From NCBI GenBank assembly GCA_003164475.1, contig PLTL01000307.1, positions 1-7,941 on the forward strand: DNA of 7,941 nucleotides, read 5' to 3'. This stretch comes from Candidatus Dormiibacterota bacterium (GTDB lineage: Bacteria > Chloroflexota > Dormibacteria > UBA8260 > Bog-877). Below, in pieces: positions 1-5,174 of the stretch; the first letter of the stretch is position 1, and each line of letters opens with the position of its first letter. The translations under genes were made by a program, and so were the position numbers. The notes below the pieces were generated by a model that searched no databases, had not been told where the DNA came from, and saw only the letters and a list, made by a program, of their open reading frames with translations.

Positions 1-188
1 CGCTCCGACCGGCCGAAGCTGTAGACCTCCGCGGTATCGAAAAAACCCATCCCCACATCGACCGCCGTCGCCAGCGTCTCGTTCAGGCGGGCCTGGCGTG
101 GCTCGCCGGTATTCCACCGGTTGGTGCCAACGCCGAGCGCCGGCACACTGACACCCGACCTGCCCAGCGTCCGCTCGGTTCCACCCAT
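1..188 (-). CDS. Aldo/keto reductase, N-terminal part (runs off the left edge)
   Basis: The first 62 codons of a gene starting at ATG 186-188 and read leftwards out of the window. The translation opens with LGRSGVSVPALGVGTNRW, the first beta strand and turn of the aldo/keto reductase barrel. At residues 49-56 follows FFDTAEVY, which holds the family's catalytic Asp (D51) and Tyr (Y56), then a GRSE motif that begins the next helix. Members are NAD(P)H-dependent oxidoreductases acting on carbonyl compounds in the cytoplasm; the substrate cannot be told from this fragment. A purine-rich stretch (GGAAGG, then GGAAAG) lies just upstream of the ATG and supports this start. The Lys and His of the catalytic tetrad are outside the window. 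The gene points away from the purine cluster and nothing links it to that pathway. Confidence 0.9.
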   Translation of the reverse strand, partial: MGGTERTLGRSGVSVPALGVGTNRWNTGEPRQARLNETLATAVDVGMGFFDTAEVYSFGRSE

Positions 189-262
189 CGCTTTCCACGC
201 CTTCCGTGTGCGGGCCGGGATCAGCGGGCAAGTCAGATGAAAGGGACCTCGGCGCTGGCCCG

Positions 263-291
263 ATTGCTCTGATGGCGCCGACAATCGTCAA
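263..291 (-). promoter_or_regulatory. Weak candidate promoter for the aldo/keto reductase gene
   Basis: On the - strand a TTGACG hexamer (291-286) is followed after exactly 17 bases by AGCAAT (268-263). The -35 box is good. The -10 box matches only the last three positions of TATAAT, so the call is weak. It would place transcription start about 65-70 bases before the aldo/keto reductase ATG. Nothing else is recognised in the 189-429 gap. Confidence 0.2.
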
Positions 292-429
292 GATCATAGG
301 CATCCGGACAGGGCTGATGGCCCGGCCACGGTCTGCCCTGAAGCTGGGAGTCGGCTCCGGTGATGAGCGCCACCGAGAGCCGAGGATCTCGTGCCTGGTG
401 TCAGAGGGACGTGGCTGGGAAGTGCCGTC

Positions 430-969
430 TCAGCGCTCGTAGTCGTCCCCCAGAGGCGCCGGCACCCGCGCGGCCCCCAACACAATGAATGCGCCGCCGA
501 CTAGCACCGCCGACCAGCCCAGGCAAAACCGGACATTCACGGCAGTCCACTCGCTGGCGATGCCCACGCCGCCTGCCTGGATCATCGCACCGAGACCGCT
601 GCTACACAGAGAGTAGGCGGTGCTCACAGAGAGATTCAGACTGCTGCCGATGCCCACGAAGGGGATCAACAATGCCATGCTGCCAAGGACCGCAAGGCGC
701 GTCACACGTCCAATTCGATCGTCCCACCGGTCCTTGGAATGGGGACGAGGAGGCTCAGAGTTGTGCATGGCCTCGACTTCAGAGGGGACAGCCTGCGCCC
801 TACGAGTGGCTTCCTGCGCCTCCGATATGGCCTGCACCACCTGGTCCCAGGCCGCCCGGGCCGACTTCCTGCGTCTCGGTCGGTCAGACAGGCGGCCAAC
901 TAGGGCCGCCAGCCCGTCCAGACGGAGAGGGGGCTGGAGAGACTCCGGGGTGGTGATCAGCAGCACCAC
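430..969 (-). CDS. Hypothetical membrane protein
   Basis: A 179-residue ORF starting at GTG 967-969 that I do not recognise. Residues 1-68 are hydrophilic, with a basic stretch (RPRRRK, about 30-35) and a probable amphipathic helix (about 38-67). Residues 69-88 are a Pro/Asp/Arg-rich linker. Then come hydrophobic segments at about 89-112 and 148-168, with a weaker one at about 118-138. The protein ends in a short charged tail, DDYER. Codon third positions are mostly G or C, as in the sure genes, which supports real coding. The start is uncertain: the GTG has no good ribosome binding site, whereas the internal ATG at 766-768 (residue 68) has GAGG just upstream and would give a 112-residue protein of mostly membrane segments. 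It is divergent from the small membrane protein at 1009-1233, with 39 bases between the start codons. Confidence 0.55.
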   Translation of the reverse strand: MVLLITTPESLQPPLRLDGLAALVGRLSDRPRRRKSARAAWDQVVQAISEAQEATRRAQAVPSEVEAMHNSEPPRPHSKDRWDDRIGRVTRLAVLGSMALLIPFVGIGSSLNLSVSTAYSLCSSGLGAMIQAGGVGIASEWTAVNVRFCLGWSAVLVGGAFIVLGAARVPAPLGDDYER

Positions 970-1008
970 TGAGCGACCGCAACCTGGCGCGTAGACAGCT
1001 GGAGGAGA

Positions 1009-1233
1009 ATGGTGCCCGTGCTGTCAGCGAGCTGGCCGAGGCGGACGCTGGGGCTAACCGCTCTCGCATTGGCGATAGTGTTCGCCGCTACCCTCTGCCT
1101 TCGCTTGGCCCGTATAGGGGCGCCGGGCGCTCCCTGGCCACTGATCATCCTGGCATCTGCGGCCTGGGGTGTCTTGATCTCCACCCTATACACCCTGCGG
1201 GCCAAATACCGCCAAGCCCGCCAGCCCCGGTGA
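1009..1233 (+). CDS. Small two-helix membrane protein, unknown function
   Basis: A 74-residue ORF with two clear hydrophobic helices, at about residues 14-33 and 43-63. They are separated by a short basic/Gly-Pro loop (RLARIGAPGAP), and the protein ends in a basic cytoplasmic-type tail (RAKYRQARQPR). A strong Shine-Dalgarno stretch, GGAGGAG, lies at 1001-1007. ATG 1009 is very close to it, so the in-frame GTG at 1012 is an equally good or better start and would remove one residue. Codon third positions are GC-rich. A long GC hairpin begins six bases after the stop codon, consistent with the end of a transcription unit. I do not recognise the family. Two-helix proteins of this size can be subunits or modulators of larger membrane complexes, but no partner is identifiable here apart from the divergent membrane protein to its left. 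Confidence 0.6.
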   Translation: MVPVLSASWPRRTLGLTALALAIVFAATLCLRLARIGAPGAPWPLIILASAAWGVLISTLYTLRAKYRQARQPR

Positions 1234-1238
1234 GTAGC

Positions 1239-1271
1239 CCCGGGTGGGTGACCGTCGCCACCTGCCCCGGG
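1239..1271 (+). terminator. GC-rich hairpin after the small membrane protein gene, possible U-less terminator
   Basis: CCCGGG (1239-1244) pairs with CCCGGG (1266-1271). Inside this, GGGTG (1246-1250) pairs with CACCT (1259-1263), with one G-T wobble and a small 1x2 internal loop between the stems. The terminal loop is eight bases. It lies directly after the TGA at 1231-1233. No T-tract follows, so it is not a classical intrinsic terminator. Confidence 0.4.
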
Positions 1272-1864
1272 TCAGCCGCGTGCCGCCCGGCTCGTCACCT
1301 TGCCGGCGATGGTGCCACTTGCTGGAGGTGAGGCACAGTCCCAACCGCTCAGCGTGCACCTACGGGGCGGAGCTGCGGCGACAAGGACCGGCTCGTCCTG
1401 CTGGCCTCGTCTGGGCCAACTCCACACCTCCCCCAGCCAAGCCAGCGGTCACCCCGTTGAGCTGGAGCTCGCCAGCGCTGCTGACGGGGCGGCGCCAAGC
1501 GCTATCGTTCCGGGCACGGCTGGGGGTACGAGCCAGTCGGCACCGCCGACACGCTCGTACCGCCCGCGGGTGCCCCCTGTCCGTGCCCCCAAGCCAGTGG
1601 CGAATGGCCGCCGGCTTGGGCGCCGGCCTGGACTCCGGCTCGGGCTCCGACTCCCCGGCTGGAGTGCCGGCACCGGCACGAGGGCCCCGAGCCGGGACCT
1701 GGCCCATGCCGCCGGAGGCGGTACCAGCCGTGGCAGCCCGGCGGATCTACATGGTCCCGTCGCAGCACCGCGACCAGCAGAACTCCGCAGCGATGGCTGT
1801 CGAGGGTGACGATCTCGGCCCCCAGCCGCGCCCAGCCCAGCCCCGCCGCGGGGCCGCCCCCTGC

Positions 1865-1870
1865 TAATCT
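1865..1870 (+). promoter_or_regulatory. Candidate -10 box upstream of purE
   Basis: TAATCT fits the TANNNT form of a housekeeping -10 box and lies 29 bases before the purE start codon. The region where a -35 box would sit (about 1842-1847) is pure GC with no TTGAC-like hexamer, so support is limited to the -10 element and its position. GAGG at 1891-1894, five bases before the TTG, is the probable purE ribosome binding site. Confidence 0.3.
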
Positions 1871-1899
1871 CAGCGGATGCAGCCCCCTTTGAGGCTGAC

Positions 1900-2406
1900 T
1901 TGAGCGACGGCGGGCCCCCGGCGGTGGTCGGGGTGGTGATGGGGTCCAGTTCTGACTGGGACACCATGCGCCATGCCGCAGAGACCCTGGAGCAGCTGGG
2001 GGTTCCCCACGAGACCAAGGTGGTCTCGGCCCACCGCACCCCGGACCTGCTCTTCGAGTACGCGGAGTCGGCTGAGTCCCGGGGGATCCGGGTGATCATC
2101 GCTGGGGCGGGGGGCGCCGCCCACGCGCCCGGAATGCTGGCCGCCAAGACCCACCTCCCGGTGCTGGGGGTGCCGGTAGAGTCCAAGGCGCTGCACGGGG
2201 TCGACTCGCTGCTCTCAATCGTGCAGATGCCCGCGGGGATACCGGTAGGGACCCTAGCGATCGGGCGCCCCGGGGCGGTCAATGCCGCCTTGCTGGCTGC
2301 CTCGATTCTGGCGCTGCAGGACCCTGCGGTGCGCCAAGCGCTGCTCAGCTACCGCTCCCGCCAGACCGACGCCGTCCTCGGCCGGCCCGACCCCGCCCGG
2401 GACTAG
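1900..2406 (+). CDS. purE: PurE, N5-carboxyaminoimidazole ribonucleotide mutase (class I)
   Basis: A complete protein of 168 residues, the normal PurE length. It moves the carboxylate of N5-CAIR to carbon 4, giving CAIR, in cytoplasmic de novo purine synthesis. Recognised blocks are VVMGSSSDW (12-20, phosphate and substrate loop with S16 and D19), VVSAHRTPD (41-49, with catalytic H45 and R46), [14 protein letters not shown] (66-79), LPVLGVPV (86-93) and [17 protein letters not shown] (106-122). Numbering of the key residues coincides with E. coli PurE. The SAHRTP motif marks class I, which uses PurK-made N5-CAIR; class II enzymes, which use AIR and CO2 directly, differ here. The start is TTG at 1900, preceded by GAGG with five bases spacing; the resulting MSD N-terminus and the C-terminal PDP tail are typical. 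The next sequence in the same frame, straight after the TAG, is a purK relic. Confidence 0.97.
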   Translation: MSDGGPPAVVGVVMGSSSDWDTMRHAAETLEQLGVPHETKVVSAHRTPDLLFEYAESAESRGIRVIIAGAGGAAHAPGMLAAKTHLPVLGVPVESKALHGVDSLLSIVQMPAGIPVGTLAIGRPGAVNAALLAASILALQDPAVRQALLSYRSRQTDAVLGRPDPARD

Positions 2407-2769
2407 TTGGGCCGGATGCTGGCCCTGGCTGGCTCCCCGCTCGGGCTCACCGTAACCCCCCGTCAGACGGCAGGGGCGGCGTGCGCGGGCCAGGTCGGGC
2501 GCATGCTGCGGGGACGCCGCGCCGACCCCGAAGTGCTGCAGCGGGGGCGGGGCATTCCGAGGTCGTCACCTTCGAGTCAGGGTCGCTGCCGGCTAGGTCG
2601 GCCGCGCTGTTGGTGCGACGTTGCCCGGTCTTCTCGCCGCCCGCCGAGGCCCCGGCGGTGGCCCAGGGACCGGCTCTCGGCGAAGCAGCTCCTCGCCGAG
2701 CTCAAGATCGTGAACGGCGCGTTCGGGGCGGTGACGTTGGACGCGGAGCTGGGCCGGGCCCCCGCGGGT
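2407..2769 (+). pseudogene. purK: purK relic (N5-CAIR synthetase), frameshifted and truncated
   Basis: PurK is the ATP-dependent enzyme that makes N5-CAIR from AIR and bicarbonate for PurE. Only decayed pieces of its N-terminal part remain. Right after the purE stop, the same frame reads LGRMLALAGSPLGLTVT, matching the first PurK block (GQLGRML..AG.PLG); the usual start and first ~10 residues are missing, and the TAG stands where the motif's Gln would be. The following AGQV and DPEVLQ also fit PurK. The signal then moves to the +2 frame: SEVVTFES at 2556-2579 (PurK has DVVTFE), then a stretch ending PAVAQ at 2666. One extra G at about 2667 returns it to the first frame as RDRLSAKQLLAEL, matching QDRL..K.LLAEL; the conserved IPTAPF that should follow is degraded to IVNGAF. 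The ATP-grasp catalytic domain is absent. Frameshifts, substitutions and truncation together point to genuine decay, not only sequencing error. Confidence 0.8.
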
Positions 2770-3033
2770 ATGGAGGTGGTCCCGCGCGCGGACCGGGTGG
2801 TGCTCGACGAGATCAGGCGCAATGACCTCGGCCACAGGCCCTGGCAGAGCCTCGCCATCCGCACCCCGATCAGCAGTCTGGGGGTGAGGGGTGACTTCCA
2901 CCCCTATGCCAACGTGGTTGCGGTCCGAATCGTTCAGTCGGAGGGCGGCATGAGTGGCAGCTGCGCCAGGGTTTCCTATGAGGCTCTTTCCGACGTCAGC
3001 AGCAGGCCAAGCGAGACCATCGAGTGGGAGTGA
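2770..3033 (+). CDS. Possible 87-residue protein of unknown function, stop overlapping the purD start region
   Basis: This continues the open frame of the purK relic, but the sequence no longer resembles PurK. From ATG 2770 it gives 87 residues, with a mixed charged first third and then a regular-looking stretch including FHPYANVVAVRIV (about 44-56) and SGSCARVSYEAL. Codons show the GC-rich third positions of the real genes. The TGA at 3031-3033 overlaps a GTG at 3030 as GTGA, which would couple its translation to purD. Against it, there is no good ribosome binding site at 2770, and I recognise no family. It could be a real small gene, the tail of a gene fused to the purK relic by deletion, or a chance open frame. 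A start elsewhere in the frame is possible. Confidence 0.35.
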   Translation: MEVVPRADRVVLDEIRRNDLGHRPWQSLAIRTPISSLGVRGDFHPYANVVAVRIVQSEGGMSGSCARVSYEALSDVSSRPSETIEWE

Positions 3034-4313
3034 GCTCTGGGCCAGGGGACTCGCGGCTTCATGTCTTGGTGGTTGGTGGCGGTGGTAGGGAGCACGCCCT
3101 AGCCTGGGCCTGTGCCCGCAGTCCCTTGGTGGGCCGGGTGACCTGTGCCCCCGGCAATGCGGGGACGCTGCGGGTGGGCGAGAACCGCCAGGTGGCCGCG
3201 ACCGACGCCGCCGGCATCGTCGCCCTGGCCATCTCGGAGCGGGCCGACCTGGCGGTGCTGGGCCCGGATGCGGCGGTGGCGGCGGGGGTGGGGGATGCCT
3301 TGGAGCTGGCTGGGGTGCGCTGCTTCGGTCCGAGCCGGGAGGCGGGGCGGCTGGAGAGCAGCAAGAGCTTTGCCAAGCGGCTGATGCAGCGGGCAGCGAT
3401 CCCGACGCCAGCCTTCGTCGTCTTCGATGATCCCGAGTCCGCCGCTCGCCACCTCCGTCAGCGCACTGGGCCGGTGGTGGTGAAGGCGGATGGCCTGGCG
3501 ATGGGCAAGGGGGCCTTCGTCTGCGCCGGCCCCGAGGAGGCGCTGACGGTGGTGGACCGGCTGCTGCGGGGGCACGAGCTGGGACCGGCGGGGGAGCGGG
3601 TGGTCATCGAGGACTGCCTCTTCGGCGAGGAGGCTTCCTTCTTCGCCATCTGCGATGGCGATACGGCGGTGATGCTACCTCCGGCGCGGGATTACAAGCG
3701 GGCTTTCGACGGTGACCTCGGGCCCAACACTGGGGGGATGGGCAGCTTCGCCCCCTCCCCGGTCGCAGGCTGGCCCGTCCTCAACCAACTCGTCCGGCGC
3801 CAGGTGGTCGAGCCGGCGTTGGCTGAGATGCGGCGCCTGGGCTGTCCCTACCGGGGCTGCCTTTACGTGGGGGCGATGCTGGTCGGGGAGGGAATCCAGG
3901 TCCTGGAGTTCAATGCCAGGTTTGGCGATCCTGAGACCGAGGTCCAGCTCCCCCTGCTGCCGGACCTGGTCCCGCTCTTCTGGCAGAGTGCGGAGGGGCG
4001 GCTCCAGCTTCCAGATCCCCAGCCGCTCGGGGGGGCCTGCGTCGGGGTGGTGGCCGCGCGAGAACCTTATCCGGCGCCCGTCGAGGTGGGTGGCGAGCTG
4101 GCGGGCATGGATGCCGCCGAGGAGCTGGGCTGCCTGGTCTTCCAGATGGGGACCCGCCTCTCGGCCCAGAGGCTGGCCGAGGTGAGCGGGGGCAGGGTAC
4201 TCATCTGCACCGCCGTGGGTGCGGATCCGCAGGAGGCCCGGCGGCTCGCCTACCTGGGACTAGCGAGGATCAGCTTCCCGGGCATGCGGTACCGTCAGGA
4301 CATCGCGGCCTGA
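3024..4313 (+). CDS. purD: PurD, phosphoribosylamine-glycine ligase (GAR synthetase)
   Basis: A complete 429-residue protein of normal family length. It joins glycine to 5-phosphoribosylamine with ATP, the second step of IMP synthesis, in the cytoplasm. The order is typical: N-domain VVGGGGREHALAW (16-28), PGNAGT (43-48) and VLGPDAAVAAGVGDAL (78-93); then ATP-grasp VVVKADGLAMGKG (151-163), EEASFFAICDG (202-212), DYKRAFDGDLGPNTGGMGS (223-241) and the metal- and ATP-binding block LEFNARFGDPETEVQLP (294-310); then the C-domain ending FPGMRYRQDIA. No expected motif is missing. The longest start is GTG 3024. An in-frame GTG at 3030 overlaps the upstream TGA as GTGA and may be the true, coupled start; the motif region is unaffected. 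Neither has a strong Shine-Dalgarno sequence. A hairpin follows about 45 bases after the stop. Confidence 0.97.
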   Translation: MGVSSGPGDSRLHVLVVGGGGREHALAWACARSPLVGRVTCAPGNAGTLRVGENRQVAATDAAGIVALAISERADLAVLGPDAAVAAGVGDALELAGVRCFGPSREAGRLESSKSFAKRLMQRAAIPTPAFVVFDDPESAARHLRQRTGPVVVKADGLAMGKGAFVCAGPEEALTVVDRLLRGHELGPAGERVVIEDCLFGEEASFFAICDGDTAVMLPPARDYKRAFDGDLGPNTGGMGSFAPSPVAGWPVLNQLVRRQVVEPALAEMRRLGCPYRGCLYVGAMLVGEGIQVLEFNARFGDPETEVQLPLLPDLVPLFWQSAEGRLQLPDPQPLGGACVGVVAAREPYPAPVEVGGELAGMDAAEELGCLVFQMGTRLSAQRLAEVSGGRVLICTAVGADPQEARRLAYLGLARISFPGMRYRQDIAA

Positions 4314-4358
4314 CGATCCCCCCGGAGCGGGTTCGTCGCCCGCCACTCCCAGAGCCAT

Positions 4359-4381
4359 TCGAGGCAAGCCACTGGCCTCGA
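4359..4381 (+). terminator. Hairpin downstream of purD, possible terminator
   Basis: TCGAGGC (4359-4365) pairs perfectly with GCCTCGA (4375-4381) around a nine-base loop, 45 bases after the purD stop. No T-run follows, so intrinsic termination is uncertain. Its place between convergent purD and the decayed sigma factor gene, and the separate promoter-like signal before purB, fit an end of the purE-purD transcript here. Confidence 0.35.
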
Positions 4382-4449
4382 CGCTCAGCCGGTGGGTGGC
4401 GCGCGGTGCCCCGAGCTGGAGTCGCCAGCTTGCAGCCCGGCACTCTGGA

Positions 4450-4477
4450 CCAGCCTGACGCTGGGACTCACGGAGTC
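4450..4477 (-). terminator. Two tandem small hairpins after the ECF sigma relic
   Basis: CCAGC/GCTGG (4450-4454 with 4460-4464) and GACTC/GAGTC (4465-4469 with 4473-4477) form two adjacent five-base-pair stems with short loops, 12 bases beyond the relic's stop on the - strand. They could have been that gene's terminator. Neither is followed by a T-run, and short stems arise easily in GC-rich DNA. Confidence 0.25.
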
Positions 4478-4488
4478 TCTAACGGCTA

Positions 4489-4979
4489 CTAGCGGTCGAT
4501 CACCAAACCCCGTCTGGAAGCCCTCCCTCGGTGGCCAGGCGCCCGGCGTGCCAGTCTGCTCGGTGCCGGTAGCAGCCCAGATATGGAGATCCGCATCCGC
4601 TGGGCCACCTCCTCGCCGACCGCAGTGCCGGGGCGACCAGCTCAGCGCGGTCCTCCAGGCAGTCCTCGCTCCGTTTCCGGGAGTGTTGCTGGTCAGTGAT
4701 GACTCTGACGGAGATCCGGTAGCGCCAGGCGGCGGGATGACTGCTGGGTCGGCAACACCCGATCGCCCGGAGCGCCTTGAAGAGGACAGTGCTGGTGATG
4801 TCCTCGGCGAGCTCTCCGTTGCGGACTCTTGAGGTGACGTTCCGGCAGGTCTGGGGGAAGTAGTAGTCAACTAGCCGGCCCAGGCTGTCCGGGTCGTCCG
4901 GGGCCCGGCCGGTCAGCTCCTCCTCGCCATCGAGCGGCAGTCTTGCGGTCGCGAACCGAGACTGCAACCTCAAACGCAT
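4489..4979 (-). pseudogene. Decayed ECF-type RNA polymerase sigma factor gene
   Basis: From ATG 4977-4979 the - strand reads a sigma-70 region 2 of the ECF kind: DSLGRLVDYYFPQTCRNV (about 31-48), RVRNGELAEDITSTVLFKAL (51-70; the ELAED..T..VF.KALRAI helix is the core-binding signature) and AAWRYRISVRVITDQQHSRK (83-102; AW.YRIA.N...D..R in typical members). After about residue 117 this frame loses all resemblance. A neighbouring frame, from 4626 down to the TAG at 4489-4491, reads TAVGEEVAQRMRISISG, like the region 4 helix-turn-helix (EEVAERMGIS.GTVKSR). The linker and first region 4 helices, usually some 30-40 residues, are missing, and the VKSRL..AR recognition end is scrambled. The gene has therefore suffered an internal deletion or frameshift and is probably inactive as a sigma factor. 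It is convergent with purD and antisense to the purine genes. Confidence 0.72.
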
Positions 4980-5109
4980 GGGGCTCAGGAAACAGATGGG
5001 ACTCGGGCCCGGTCGCGAGCGACCGCATTTGTCTTGGCGTCACCCGGTTACGGTTCCCGGCCCAGAGGCAGGGGGCGCCGGATTCTCGGGAGCTCACTTG
5101 TCGGCCACC

Positions 5110-5115
5110 TATACT
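5110..5115 (+). promoter_or_regulatory. Candidate -10 box of the purB-purC-purS-purQ unit
   Basis: TATACT matches five of six positions of TATAAT and stands out in otherwise GC-rich DNA. No -35 hexamer is visible at the right distance. Transcription would begin around 5121-5124, about 50 bases before the purB ATG. The gap of eight bases between this box and GTG 5124 is the spacing seen for leaderless genes in GC-rich bacteria. No purine riboswitch core or PurR-type operator was recognised between here and purB. Confidence 0.45.
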
Positions 5116-5123
5116 CAGATGAG

Positions 5124-5174
5124 GTGACAACGGCCCTGCCGCTGCAGCAAACCTCGCCGGACGGCCGACCATGA
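5124..5174 (+). CDS. Possible 16-codon leader ORF coupled to purB
   Basis: GTG 5124 opens a frame encoding VTTALPLQQTSPDGRP (first residue would be Met), stopping at TGA 5172-5174. The stop overlaps the purB start as ATGA, a classic arrangement for translational coupling. It lies eight bases after a good -10 box, so it could be read leaderless. purB itself has no Shine-Dalgarno sequence in front of its ATG, so coupled re-initiation would explain how it is translated. The alternative is that this is chance: GAGGTGA (5121-5127) matches the Shine-Dalgarno consensus and may simply be a misplaced ribosome binding element. Nothing in the peptide suggests purine-specific attenuation. Confidence 0.35.
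   Translation: MTTALPLQQTSPDGRP

Larger units (their letters stand above)
1234..1899. other. About 670-base stretch with no supportable gene
   Basis: Several long open frames exist on both strands, but this is expected where stop codons are rare. Their translations are Pro/Arg/Ser/Gly-rich and patternless, lack ribosome binding sites and match no family I know. Part of the sequence (about 1610-1700) is low-complexity GGCTC/CCGGC-type repetition, giving Glu-Pro or Gly-Ser runs in some frames. Apart from the hairpin at its left end and the purE upstream signals at its right end, I see nothing definite. It may be gene debris like the purK and sigma factor relics further right. Confidence 0.5.

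Noticed and set aside
206..442. A 78-residue + strand ORF between the aldo/keto reductase and the first membrane protein.
   Set aside because: No ribosome binding site, no hydrophobic or domain pattern, and it overlaps the end of the better - strand ORF.
957..1090. Second-frame reading across the start of the small membrane protein that gives a helix-like stretch (LARRQLEENGARAVSELAEA).
   Set aside because: It has no start codon after the upstream TGA at 954 and turns into unstructured sequence after about 1090. The frame with GGAGGAG and two membrane helices is better supported. It could be a shifted N-terminal part of that protein, but one cannot tell.
1841..1853. CCCCG-CCG-CGGGG hairpin just before the purE -10 candidate, considered as an operator or terminator.
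   Set aside because: A five-pair stem in all-GC sequence is expected by chance, and there is no T-run or repeated copy.
1244..1867. Long + strand open frames of 207 and 169 residues in the gap before purE.
   Set aside because: The compositions are Pro/Arg/Ser/Gly-rich with no domain pattern, no ribosome binding site and competing frames of equal quality. They are typical of stop-poor GC-rich non-coding DNA.
1449..2282. A 277-residue - strand open frame overlapping purE.
   Set aside because: It is antisense to an unmistakable PurE and its translation is low-complexity; a shadow frame.
4980..5170. Purine riboswitch or PurR operator before purB.
   Set aside because: I could not find the conserved riboswitch loops or a palindromic operator; only the -10 box, an SD-like motif and the mini ORF are visible.
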